From Thermus brockianus (GTDB lineage: Bacteria > Deinococcota > Deinococci > Deinococcales > Thermaceae), in contig NZ_CP016313.1 in assembly GCF_001880325.1 (NCBI RefSeq), positions 124,001-188,000 of the forward strand: DNA of 64,000 bases. Direction: 5' to 3'. The notes beneath the pieces were generated by a model. The model was not told the origin of the DNA, made no database searches, and saw only the letters and a program-made list of their open reading frames with translations. The stretch's first letter is position 1. Every line of letters begins with the position of its first letter. Both the position numbers and the translations under genes were made by a program. Below, one piece after another: positions 8,881 through 17,383 of this stretch.

Positions 8881-9896
8881 ACCGCATCCTGCTCAACTCC
8901 CTGTTTGTCCAGACCCAAGGCGCTTACCTTCGCCTGCAGGGCGATACCGTGCGGGTAGAGGTGGAAGGAGAGCTGCGGTTGCAGGTCCCCCTGCACCACC
9001 TGGGGAGCCTCGTGCTCTTCGGCAACGTGCTGGTGAGCCCCCACCTCCTGGCCCGGTGTTCGGAGGACGGTCGGTCCGTCGTCTGGTTGAGCGAACACGG
9101 AAGGTTCCAGGGACGGATGGTGGGCCGGGTCTCGGGAAACGTGCTTTTGCGGAGAGCGCAATACCAAGCCTTGGACGAGGAAGAAAAAGCCCTGGCCCTG
9201 GCCCAAGCCTTTGTCCAGGCCAAGGTGCGCAACGCCAGGGTGGTTTTGCTTCGGGCGGTCCGGGAAGGGGGCGCCTCCGAGGTCCTTAGCCAAGCGTTGC
9301 GCGAGCAGGAGGCGGTCTTGTCGGCCCTACCTCGCGCCAACAGCTTGGACGAGGTGCGGGGCCTCGAGGGGCAGGCAGCTGCCGCTTACTTTCAAGCATT
9401 CGGTGAAATGCTCCTAGTACCCGGTTTCGCCTTTGCAGGTAGGGTCAAGCGACCGCCCCGCGACCCAGTCAATGCCTTGCTTTCGTTCCTCTATACCTTG
9501 CTGGTTAGCGATGCGGTGTCCGCTTTGGAGGGGGTGGGACTTGATCCCCAGGTGGGCTACCTGCACGCCTTGCGCCCCGGAAAGCCCGCCCTTGCCTTGG
9601 ACCTTGTGGAGGAGTTTCGTGCGTGGTGGGCCGATCGCCTGGCCCTAACCCTCCTGAACCGCAGGCAGTTGGGACCCAAACACTTCCTAGAGAGGCCCGG
9701 AGGTGTGGTGTACCTAACCGAAGATGGGCGAAGGGAGGTGCTTGTTGCTTACCAGAAGAGGAAGCAGGAAGAAGTAATCCACCCCCTCCTTCGGGAACCA
9801 GTACCCGTAGGACTACTGCCTCACTTGCAAGCGAGGCTCCTAGCCCGGTACCTTCGGGGCGATCTGCCTAGGTATCCGGGTTTTGTGGCGAGGTGA
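8877..9896 (+). CDS. cas1: Cas1 integrase (type I-C)
   Basis: Cas1 is the metal-dependent integrase that inserts spacers. Family alignment puts the start at LNRILLNSLFVQTQGAYLRL. The only canonical start in frame is ATG 8811, which overlaps cas4 by 70 nt. A CTG at 8877-8879 overlaps the cas4 stop as CTGA and has a GGAGGA Shine-Dalgarno 6-7 nt upstream, so I chose it. The 339-residue protein carries the catalytic triad regions: Glu in SALEGVGLDP, His in VGYLHALRPGKP, and the acidic pair in LALDLVEEFR. It is adjacent to cas4 and cas2, as expected for an adaptation module. Confidence 0.93.
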   Translation: MNRILLNSLFVQTQGAYLRLQGDTVRVEVEGELRLQVPLHHLGSLVLFGNVLVSPHLLARCSEDGRSVVWLSEHGRFQGRMVGRVSGNVLLRRAQYQALDEEEKALALAQAFVQAKVRNARVVLLRAVREGGASEVLSQALREQEAVLSALPRANSLDEVRGLEGQAAAAYFQAFGEMLLVPGFAFAGRVKRPPRDPVNALLSFLYTLLVSDAVSALEGVGLDPQVGYLHALRPGKPALALDLVEEFRAWWADRLALTLLNRRQLGPKHFLERPGGVVYLTEDGRREVLVAYQKRKQEEVIHPLLREPVPVGLLPHLQARLLARYLRGDLPRYPGFVAR

Positions 9897-10198
9897 ACGT
9901 GGGGCGTGTAGATGTTCTTGTAGCGTATGACGTGGATACCCTTTCGGAAGAGGGACAAAGGCGCTTAAGAAAGGTGGCCCAGATCTGTAAGAACTACGGG
10001 CAAAGGGTCCAGCTTTCCCTCTTTGAATGTCGTCTCAGCCTAGCTCAGTTAGAGGACTTGGAGGCCAAGCTTCTCAAAGTCATGGACCTGGAAAAGGATA
10101 GCCTTCGGATTTATGTGCTTCACGGAGGTAGGGCGAAATCTCTCCGTGCCCACGGTAGGGACAAGTACATAGACTTTGACGAGCCCCTCGTTCTATGA
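9893..10198 (+). CDS. cas2: Cas2 adaptation subunit
   Basis: Cas2 is the ferredoxin-fold dimer that bridges two Cas1 dimers during spacer integration. The 101-residue protein shows the family pattern VLVAYDVDT at the first strand, RVQLSLFECRLS at the middle strand and LRIYVLHGG near the end. The start is GTG at 9893 and overlaps the cas1 stop as GTGA. It is the last cas gene; the CRISPR leader and array follow about 195 nt downstream on the same strand. Confidence 0.95.
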   Translation: MNVGRVDVLVAYDVDTLSEEGQRRLRKVAQICKNYGQRVQLSLFECRLSLAQLEDLEAKLLKVMDLEKDSLRIYVLHGGRAKSLRAHGRDKYIDFDEPLVL

Positions 10199-10392
10199 TG
10201 TCAACGAAAGCGCGAACCTCCTTTGGGTGCGAAATATTTGGGGGGTTCGCGCAAGGCGGCAAACGCCGTCGGGGAGCTTGAAAAGGAGTTTTGGACCGTG
10301 TGCTCCAGGGGTGCGGGGGAAGGGGGTTTCAGGCCTGGTCCGCGCAAAAGGGGTTGGTCCTCACGTCCAGAAGGCTTATCATGGAGGGAGGA
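10199..10392 (+). promoter_or_regulatory. CRISPR leader with inverted repeat
   Basis: This 194-nt stretch between cas2 and the first repeat is the leader, judged by position and by the perfect repeats beginning directly after it. It contains an inverted repeat with arms GCGCGAACCTCC (10210-10221) and its near-perfect complement (10241-10252) around a 19-nt loop. The arms could be a terminator for the cas operon or a leader element bound during integration. There is no T-run after the stem. Confidence 0.6.
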
Positions 10393-11022
10393 GTTGCACC
10401 GGTCCGAAAGGACCGGTGAGGATTGAAACAGGGTGAGGGCGTTCAGGAACCCGGTGACGATGCGGAGTTGCACCGGTCCGAAAGGACCGGTGAGGATTGA
10501 AACCATCGCTGAGGCAGCCCGCCGATAGTGCGGGGCTGCTCCAGGTTGCACCGGTCCGAAAGGACCGGTGAGGATTGAAACCTGGACCTCTCGTGGGAGA
10601 CGGTCCACGGCCTGGGCGTTGCACCGGTCCGAAAGGACCGGTGAGGATTGAAACCTCATCTCCCCGGAAGGGGTGATGGCGCTAGGGAAGGTTGCACCGG
10701 TCCGAAAGGACCGGTGAGGATTGAAACCTCGTTTTCCGGGAGCGGTGGGAAGACGCCACCTGGTTGCACCGGTCCGAAAGGACCGGTGAGGATTGAAACT
10801 TCGTCATCCTCTCACCTCCACCCCCACGCTACCACGGTTGCACCGGTCCGAAAGGACCGGTGAGGATTGAAACCCCACCGCCTGGGGACAGTAGCCCGAC
10901 TCCACCCAAACGTTGCACCGGTCCGAAAGTACCGGTGAGGATTGAAACATCTCCAGGGGGCGCCCCACCCGGGACACCATCCCTTGTTGCACCGGTCCGA
11001 AAGGACCGGTGAGGATTGAAAC
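10393..11022 (+). CRISPR. type I-C CRISPR array, 9 repeats, 8 spacers
   Basis: The 37-nt repeat starts GTTGCACCGGTCCGAAAGG and ends GGTGAGGATTGAAAC. It folds as a 7-bp stem CCGGTCC/GGACCGG with a GAAA loop. Repeats start at 10393, 10467, 10545, 10618, 10691, 10763, 10837, 10912 and 10986. Spacer lengths are 37, 41, 36, 36, 35, 37, 38 and 37 nt. Eight repeats are identical. The eighth (10912-10948) has one G-to-T change that breaks a stem pair; it lies at the leader-distal end, where older repeats accumulate changes. The array ends at 11022 against a truncated AddB-like gene. Confidence 0.98.
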
Positions 11023-13137
11023 CTTCCAGGAAGAGGCCGTTTTCCAGGGCACGCTTGAGCAGGAAAACAAGCTTCCCCTTGCGGTATTCCCAAGCTCTTT
11101 GGCGGACGAGGTAGGAGAGGCTGGGCTCTTCCCTCCAGGCCGCCTCCACCTCCCTAAAGGCCTCGTCCAGGTGTTGCGCCACGTGGTCCTTAACCGCCGA
11201 AGCCTCCCTCTTGCCCGCCTCCAGGGCCCGCCGCACGGCCTTGGCCAGGACCTCGTGGAGGAACTGCCCCTCATCGGCCCGCTCCCCGTCCCCCGCTTCC
11301 CCATCCCCCCGGAGGCGGAGGCGGTGCTTCGCATAGAAGCGGAAGGGGCAGGTGACGAGGTCCTCGAGGGCGGAAACGGAAAGCCTCTCCGGAGGCCAGG
11401 GCTTCCCTCCTACCGCCAGAGCCGGGGCCCAGGGCTTTGCTCCTCCGGGCAGTACTTCGCCCCCTCCAGCTCCAAGGCCCTCTCCAACTGGGCCTTCAGG
11501 GGATCGCCCTCCCAGTGGCCGAGCCTCCTGGCCTCCACCAGGCTCCCCACGCGCCGGGCCTTGGGCGCTGGCGGGTTGGGGTGGAGGCCAAGCCGCTCCA
11601 GGAAGGGGCTTGGGGGGACGGGGTCCTTGCCCACGGTCTCCGGGTAGGTGAGGTGGAGGCTACCCCCTTCGGCGACGCTACCCAGGAGGGCGGCGAAGAT
11701 GAGGGCCTCCCGCGCCGCTCCTTCCAGGGGCTCCTCCACGGGGATGCCCTTCTCCCGCAGGGCTTTCGCCTCGAGGAAGCCCAGCATGGGGTCCTCGCTC
11801 AGGGGAGGCGGGGTAAGGCCTTCGGCCATGCCCAGGACGACAAGGTGGCGGTACTCCCCCCCGTAGCGGGCCAGGGGCGTGTGGAGCTCCAAACCCCCAT
11901 AGCCGGGTTGGGCGGGGACGGTGAAGTGGAAGAGGAGCTCGGGAAGGCCCAAGAGAACCCCTTCCCGGTCCTCCTCCTCCAGCTCCCTTAGCCCGGCCAG
12001 GAGGGCCTCGAGGGCCATTCGCTCCCGGGGCCAGGAGCGGACCCGATCCCGTATGGAGCGGAGGAGGTTCCTGAGGCGGGCTACCAGGTCCTTCCCATCC
12101 GCCACTTGGCCTAGCTCCCAAAGCGCCGAGGGCAGGCCCACCTTCCGCCAGGCTTCCCCTTGGGGCCGGAGCCTGCGGGCATGGTCCAGGTCTATCCCTC
12201 TCCACTCCTCGGGGACGAAGGGATGGAAGAGGAGGCGCAGGGTAGCCTCGTAGGGGAAACCCTTCAGAACCTCGGCCAGGAGGGCCACCAGGCTACCAAG
12301 CCGGGTTTCCCCCAAGGGGATGCGGTAGAGGAGCCGGACGGGCAGCCCGTACTCAAACCCCACCGCGGCCACCAGGGGGCCGTAGCGGCGGTCATCCCGA
12401 ACCACCAGGGCGAGCTCCTTGGCGGGCGTTCCCTCCTGGAGCAATGCCTTAAGGTGGGCGAGGGCGTACCGCACCTCCTCCTCCATGCTCGGGAAGCGGA
12501 GGGCTTCCACCGTGAAGCCCCCCGGGACCCCCTTGCTCTGGAGGAAGGCCTCCCCCAATGGGGAGAGAACCAGGGGCTCCACGCGGACGCCCACCTCCTC
12601 GAGGGCCTTCTTGGCCCCTTCGTTGGCCTGGCCCCAGGGTCCTTCGGGAAGGAGGAGCTCCACCCGGCTACCGGGGGAGGCCGCGCCCTTCAGGAAGGCC
12701 AATTCCCCTTCCCCTAGGTAGGGCTGGCCACGCACGTTTAGGCGGTGTTTCCCTTGCGCGCTCTTTCCCGCCTCGGCGAAGACTTCGGCGGGGTCCACAA
12801 GGTTTTCCTTCCGGAGGAGTTCTCGGTAGCGGCGGGCCACCTCCACGAGGCGCGCTAGCCGTGGGGGAAGGCCCTTAAGATCCTCGAGGCTCCGTCCGGT
12901 CCGCAGGAGGGTGCGCACCCCTCCCTCCAGGGCCGCCGCCATTCCCTTGGGGTCCTTCGGGCAAAGGGCTTCCTTCACCGCCCTCACCAAAAGGCGGCGG
13001 GCCCGGTAGGGGGACGCCACATCCAGGCCCGACTGCACCACCACCTCCTCTGCCAGCCTCCTCAGGGGTCGGTAGGGCACACCCAACCGGCGGGCCACCG
13101 CCCGGTTAGGGGTTACAACCGGCTCCTCCATCCTCAC
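11023..13137 (-). pseudogene. AddB/RecB-like PD-(D/E)XK nuclease, frameshifted and truncated
   Basis: The first 575 residues form an inactivated-helicase-like region as in AddB-type proteins (LALVVRDDRRYGPLVAAVGF, YRHLVVLGMAEGLTPPPLS). They stop near 11410. In another frame the protein resumes with LSVSALEDLVTCPFRFYAKH and DEGQFLHEVLAKAV, the start of the RecB-type nuclease domain with its CPFRFY iron-sulfur-type motif. That frame runs to GKLVFLLKRALENGLFLEG and ends abruptly at 11023, exactly at the last CRISPR repeat. The catalytic Asp/Glu/Lys part is therefore absent. Two lesions (a frameshift near 11412-11430 and the 3' truncation) make it a pseudogene. Confidence 0.7.
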
Positions 13138-13141
13138 CCCC

Positions 13142-13345
13142 CTAAAGGGGCCGGGTGCCCTTGATGCGGCCCCGGGCGTCGTAGTGGTAGACCCGCCGTC
13201 CCCGGCGGACGATCACCGTGTCCGCCGTCCAACCCAGGACCTCGTCCTGGCTTGAGATGCTGATGTGGCCGATGATCCGCCCCCGCTCGTCAAACACGTC
13301 CAAGACGTTGCCTCGCCTGCGCACGGATGCGATCCTCATGCTCAT
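13142..13345 (-). CDS. 67-aa hypothetical protein
   Basis: I do not recognise a named family. The protein is beta-rich and basic: VLDVFDERGRIIGHISISSQ, then DEVLGWTADTVIVRRGRR and a short KGTRPL tail. The middle is repeated in diverged form in a relic at 20130-20242, so it is a real conserved element. Its ATG at 13345 overlaps the stop of the upstream propeller gene (ATGA), and the AddB-like pseudogene begins 4 nt after it. All appear to be one minus-strand unit. A second ATG two codons in is an alternative start. Confidence 0.6.
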   Translation of the reverse strand: MSMRIASVRRRGNVLDVFDERGRIIGHISISSQDEVLGWTADTVIVRRGRRVYHYDARGRIKGTRPL

Positions 13346-13824
13346 CGCCCCTTTCCCCAGTGCACGTCCACCGTCACCACCTGAAAGACGCTGCCGCCGA
13401 ACACGAACCGCCCCTTCCCGAAATCCCCCCTGTATATCTCCAAATCGTCCCCGGCCACCTTAAAGCGATGGAAGCGGCGCAGGTCCCGGCTTACCAAGAG
13501 TTCATTCAAGCCAGACACGAAGACGTAGGTGCCGTTCCCATAGGCCACCCCGAAGAGGTCCCACCCCCGGTGGAGGCGAAGGGTTTCCCAATGGAGGCCG
13601 TCCCGCGAGCGCATGAGCACCCCGGCGTTGCCCACCGCCAGGAAACCCGCCTCCGTGTGGACAATGGCGTTCATGCGGGCCGGGGCCGGCACCTCCCGCC
13701 ACACCTCCCCATCCTTTGAGACCAGGAGGCGGAAGGGGGTGACGGCCACAAAGACCCCCTGGCCGAAGGCCACGTCCTCTACGCTCCCACCCGCCTCGTC
13801 CACCGCGTGCACCCGGGCCTCCAC
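13342..13824 (-). CDS. beta-propeller repeat protein, short
   Basis: The 160 residues consist of about four repeats of the type VAFGQGVFVAV...LLVSKDGEVW, VAYGNGTYVFVSG...LLVSRD, each a blade of a BNR/kelch-like propeller. The same repeat occurs in the lipoproteins at 56858-58750 and 59334-60673 and in the relic at 55612-55950. This copy has no signal peptide or lipobox and too few blades for a closed propeller. It may be a C-terminal remnant or need a partner. The start is GTG at 13824, 41 nt after the protease gene; the stop overlaps the 67-aa gene. Confidence 0.6.
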   Translation of the reverse strand: MEARVHAVDEAGGSVEDVAFGQGVFVAVTPFRLLVSKDGEVWREVPAPARMNAIVHTEAGFLAVGNAGVLMRSRDGLHWETLRLHRGWDLFGVAYGNGTYVFVSGLNELLVSRDLRRFHRFKVAGDDLEIYRGDFGKGRFVFGGSVFQVVTVDVHWGKGR

Positions 13825-13865
13825 TTGGGGCGTGGGCGAGGAGGAGGCCCACCAGGACCCACGCC

Positions 13866-14936
13866 CTACTCCACCGCCCGCAGGAGGAGTTCCTCGGCGA
13901 ACCCCGCATAGATCCGCACCATATTTGAGTCATGGAACTCCCCTAGCTGTTTCGCTTTCTTCCAACGGAGGAGGTTGTATTCCACGAATGCGCTTTTTAT
14001 CTCGACTACCCGTACACCGGGTTTAAGGGGCAGGAGTCCAGGGACAAGGAGGAAAGGTGGGCGCCCACGTGCCGGAAAGGCGTAGCCCCACTCTCCTAGC
14101 TCGTTCCAAAGGCGACGCCAGAAGTACCACCACTCGTCCCAGTCCCGATCAGGCCGGCGCCAAAGGTACTGCCAACGCAAGGCTCGCTCTTCCAGCCACT
14201 CCCACCACTCCCTGTCCCCTGGATCTACTATCCCCTCTTCCACGGCCAAGTACCCCCAGTATTCGGGGGGCTGCCCCTGGATGAGCCGTTGCACCCACCG
14301 GGCCTCCCGACCCCGGAAGCGGCTGTAGGCGATCCAGTTGGCCAGGCTTTCCTCAATGATGCGGCACCAGAGCTCCCCGTAGGGGGTGGGTCCTGTGTCC
14401 ATGAGGGCGTGGCCCAGCTCGTGGTAGTAGACCTTGTCTAGGACCAGGTTGGGGTGCACCCCTTCCCGGCCCGCCCAGGAGAGGATGCGTTCCGGGCAGA
14501 GAAGGATGGCAGGCCCATCGTGGTGCTGGAGGGCCTCCACTTCCGGGTCCCCTTCCGCCAACCGGAGGAGCTCCCGCTTTTTCGCCCCATCCATTTGGTC
14601 TACGTAGAGGCCCACCGCTACCGTTTCCCGGTACCAGTCCCAGGGCGCTGTGTCCAGGCCCTGCAGGGGCTCGCCCTCGTCCCCGTCCCTCCGCCTGCGC
14701 CTCTCCTGGGCCCAGCGGCGGGCCACCTCGGGGTGGAGGAAGCGGAGGCGTTCCCGGGGGTAGAGGTAATCCATCTGGCGGGGATTTGCCAGGAAGACGG
14801 GTGTTTCCACCGCCTTCTTCCCCATGGCCCCGTCCATGCGCCCCCAGAGGACATCCCTGGAGAAGTCCATCTTTCCTGCCTCCTTAGAGCCGAGATTCGC
14901 CAACTTAACCGGTATAGGTTTTGCCATATCCTTCAC
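13866..14936 (-). CDS. putative HExxH metalloprotease, Trp-rich tail
   Basis: A 356-residue protein with a zincin signature VYYHELGHALMD near residue 171. About 22 residues later ESLANWIAY could supply the third zinc ligand (Glu), as in gluzincins. The stretch near 240-290 is strikingly rich in Trp and Arg (EWWEWLEERALRWQYLWRR, then DEWWYFWRRLW). There is no signal peptide, so it is probably cytoplasmic. It is the first gene of the minus-strand group that includes the propeller fragment and the 67-aa protein. The substrate is unknown. The start ATG at 14936 has GAGG nearby; an ATG at 14924 is possible. Confidence 0.6.
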   Translation of the reverse strand: MKDMAKPIPVKLANLGSKEAGKMDFSRDVLWGRMDGAMGKKAVETPVFLANPRQMDYLYPRERLRFLHPEVARRWAQERRRRRDGDEGEPLQGLDTAPWDWYRETVAVGLYVDQMDGAKKRELLRLAEGDPEVEALQHHDGPAILLCPERILSWAGREGVHPNLVLDKVYYHELGHALMDTGPTPYGELWCRIIEESLANWIAYSRFRGREARWVQRLIQGQPPEYWGYLAVEEGIVDPGDREWWEWLEERALRWQYLWRRPDRDWDEWWYFWRRLWNELGEWGYAFPARGRPPFLLVPGLLPLKPGVRVVEIKSAFVEYNLLRWKKAKQLGEFHDSNMVRIYAGFAEELLLRAVE

Positions 14937-15303
14937 CTCTTCCTCTAAAATAAAGGTAGGCTACATAGTCGCGCTCCTTGCCACGAAAAGCGAAGGGGCA
15001 AATCCCTTTGAGACGGCGTTTCTCTCCATTCGCTCTTCGCATTTAGGACTCAAACCAACCTGCATCCCGAAGACCCAGGATGCCGTCGGCGGAAGTCCAA
15101 CCATCCGCTCTATGGGAGCCTAGCGCGCTTCATCCGAAAAATAGGTCCTTCCCCTATGGTCCCCAAGCCTAGGGTGGCCAGAACCTTGCGGGATGGGAGG
15201 AAGCGCTTTGGGGCTAAATCAGGCGTCGTGTGTGACAACTCCTCGGACTTCAGCCCGTGGAGTTGTCAAGGCTCCTTCATACCCGGATACTGGAACCAGA
15301 GGT
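14937..15303. other. intergenic, with IS605-like hairpin
   Basis: Between divergent genes. The notable element is a hairpin at about 15234-15277: GACAACTCC and GGAGTTGTC flank CGGACTTCAGCCCGT. The CGGACTTCAG...CCGTGG pattern followed by TGTCAAGG resembles right ends of IS200/IS605 elements (TnpB-type omega-RNA tails). No tnpA or tnpB remnant is visible next to it. No other feature is seen in this stretch. Confidence 0.35.
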
Positions 15304-15980
15304 ATGACAACAACGGAGGAACAGCACAGCTATCTGCTCCCCAAGTACCTCTTTTACCAGGTCTTGGTGTGCGTGGTGCGCTACGGCCGCAAAGACGCTT
15401 CTCTAGGGCCCAAGGGGAGGGCGACCCTTTGTTTGCTCTTCTTGGCCTTGGAAGCCCTGGGGACCTTGGGGGAGACTCGGTGGTCCCAGGGCGTGCCTGA
15501 TCTTCCGAAGGTGGCCAGGGCTCTAAAGGATGGGCGCGGCCGGCTGGGTACGGCTTTACGGCGGGCATTGGAAAAGCACTTAGACCTTCTTCTCCCCTTT
15601 GTACCAGAGGAGATAGGAAGGCTCCCGAAGACGAAGCGGGCATCGGCGCTACGCCGTTACCTGGCCCAGGAAGTCGGAGGCTATAAGGCGTGGGATCTTT
15701 GGCGGGAGTTGCTGAGGGGGATTAATGATGCACTCCCGGACCTAGGTAAACCCCTGCCCGATTCTCGGGGATGCGTCTGCTTGCCCCTGGTCCCGGAAGC
15801 AATCCTGGCCCTTCTCCCTTTTCCGGTCTTAGGGGTAGCTTTCTTCCAGGCTCTGGCCAACAGCTGGCGGTTCCAAAACGAGCGCTTGCAGGAGGCCACG
15901 GCGGCCCACTTCGTCTATGGCTTCGTGCGTCAGGAGGAGAGGTTTCCATTCAATAAAGGAGCGGCAGATCTTTTTAGGGA
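15304..15980 (+). pseudogene. hypothetical gene, 5' part, split by IS
   Basis: An ATG at 15304 (MTTTEEQHSYLLPKYLFYQ) opens a 226-residue frame rich in helix, with no recognised domain. It ends at ADLFRD, where the insertion sequence at 15981-17017 begins. Removing the IS and one copy of the 11-bp duplication CTTTTTAGGGA joins the frame seamlessly to the part at 17018-17383. The original protein therefore had about 344 residues. The function is unknown; a helical, possibly nucleic-acid-associated role cannot be supported further. Confidence 0.65.
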
Positions 15981-17017
15981 CCCCCCTTTCGGATATTCAA
16001 TGCATACCCCCTTGACAAGCCAAAGGAAAAGGGGGCGCTTGGTGAGCTGTGGAAGAACACCAGACGCCCCCTTCCATCCTACCCCTGCCCCTGGAGGAAC
16101 TGGTCCCCCTGCTCCAGGCATGGCTCCAAGCCCGCTTGCCAGAAGGGGAGAGAAAACCCGGCAGGCCCAGGACCTTCTCCGACCTCAGCCTCTTTCTCTT
16201 CCACCTGGTCCGCGCCCTCCTGGGCTTCTCCAGCGAACGCATGCGCCGGGAACTGGCCCGCAACCCTAGGCTCCGCAAGCGCCTCGGTCTAGAGCGCGTT
16301 CCCTCCTCTGCCACCCTCAGCGAGCGGAGCCGGAAGCTACCCTGGCCCCTCCTGCGGGGAGGGAAGCGGGTGGGCCGGGGGAGGCGGGTGCTGGCCATGG
16401 ACGCCACCCTTCTCCCCGCCCAGAGGTCGGATGGGGAGGCGGCTTGGGGCGTGGGCTCGGATGGGGGCTGGGTTTATGGGTACAAGCTCCACCTCCTCGT
16501 GGACCTGGACACGGGGGAGGTGCTGGCCCTACGGGTGACCCCGGCCTCATGGCACGACTCCCCGGTGGGGCGGGGGATGCTCTGGGGGGTGGAGAGGTTT
16601 CCTGGGGAGAAGCCCCCCGTGGTGGTGGCGGACGCGGCCTACGAGGGGGAAGCCAACTTTCGGTTGACGAGGAGGCGAGGGATGCTTCTGGTGACGGGGC
16701 ATAACCGGAGACGGGGAAGGCCAAAGGGGAGGGGGCGGCTTTTGAACCTGCGGCGGCGGGGGAGAGGTGCGTACCGGAGGCTTTTGGGGCGGCGGTGGGA
16801 GCTGGAGACGGTCTTTGGTCTGCTGAAGGGGCCGATGGGGCTGGTGGGGGCGGTGGGGAGGGTACGGGGGCTGAAGGCGGTGGCCCTGCAAGTGGAAGCT
16901 TGGGTGATGGCCTGGAGCGTGGTGGCCCAGCTTCTTGGGCAGGCGGGTCTGCCCATCACCCGGGTGTTGCGGGCGGTGGCGTGAGGTGAGTACGCAGGTG
17001 AATATCCGAAAAGGGGG
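15981..17017 (+). mobile_element. 1,037-bp insertion sequence, copy 1
   Basis: Terminal inverted repeats CCCCCCTTTCGGATATTCA (left, 15981) and CCCCCTTTTCGGATATTCA (complement of the right end, 17017) bound one transposase gene. The target duplication CTTTTTAGGGA lies at 15970-15980 and 17018-17028 (the next base, C, also matches the left end). A same-length copy with the same transposase is at 45465-46501. A DDE transposase with an 11-13-bp duplication suggests the IS4-like superfamily. This copy has split a host gene. Confidence 0.9.
16049..16984 (+). CDS. DDE transposase of IS copy 1
   Basis: The 311-residue transposase catalyses excision and insertion of the IS. Catalytic acidic residues are visible in LAMDATLLPA (first Asp), VVVADAAYEGEANF (second Asp) and RRWELETVFGLLKG (Glu with the following Lys six residues later, as in IS4-type E-x6-K). 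The N-terminal region, about residues 30-90, is a helical DNA-binding part with FSSERMRRELARNP and SATLSERSRKL. The start is GTG at 16049. The sequence is identical to the copy at 45533-46468, so transposition between the sites was recent. The protein looks intact. Confidence 0.9.
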   Translation: MEEHQTPPSILPLPLEELVPLLQAWLQARLPEGERKPGRPRTFSDLSLFLFHLVRALLGFSSERMRRELARNPRLRKRLGLERVPSSATLSERSRKLPWPLLRGGKRVGRGRRVLAMDATLLPAQRSDGEAAWGVGSDGGWVYGYKLHLLVDLDTGEVLALRVTPASWHDSPVGRGMLWGVERFPGEKPPVVVADAAYEGEANFRLTRRRGMLLVTGHNRRRGRPKGRGRLLNLRRRGRGAYRRLLGRRWELETVFGLLKGPMGLVGAVGRVRGLKAVALQVEAWVMAWSVVAQLLGQAGLPITRVLRAVA

Positions 17018-17383
17018 CTTTTTAGGGACATAAAGCCTTTGCGTAAGGAAGGGGACATGGACTGGGCCTATCTGGACTGTGACGCAAAGGGAACGGTATT
17101 GGAAGCCAAGCGAAAGGACGCCAACACCCTCTGCTTGTCCGCCTACCTGGAAGAGGACACCCGCCTGAAAGGCACCCGCCTCCGGAAGCATTTGAAGATG
17201 TGGTATGAATTCGCCGACGTTTTGGCCGCTCACTATCTGAGGTGTGGAGGAAGCCTCCACCCAGGAAATGGGGGGTATGATTGGGACCTGATTGAGGAGT
17301 ACCATGAGGCCATCCTCCGGTGGCTGCGGGACGGTCGTTGCCCCTTCAAGGGGGACTTGGAGGGGGAAGGGGTACGTCGGTGA
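17018..17383 (+). pseudogene. hypothetical gene, 3' part, split by IS
   Basis: Continuation of the gene starting at 15304. After the second target-duplication copy the frame reads IKPLRKEGDMDWAYLDCDAK and ends with DLEGEGVRR. The join across the IS is in frame with no lost residue. The C-terminal part is acidic and contains KHLKMWYEFADVLAAHYLR; no family is recognised. The TTG at 17039 could allow translation of this piece alone. Its stop overlaps the next gene as GTGA, so both were one operon before insertion, and the IS may now be polar on that gene. Confidence 0.6.
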
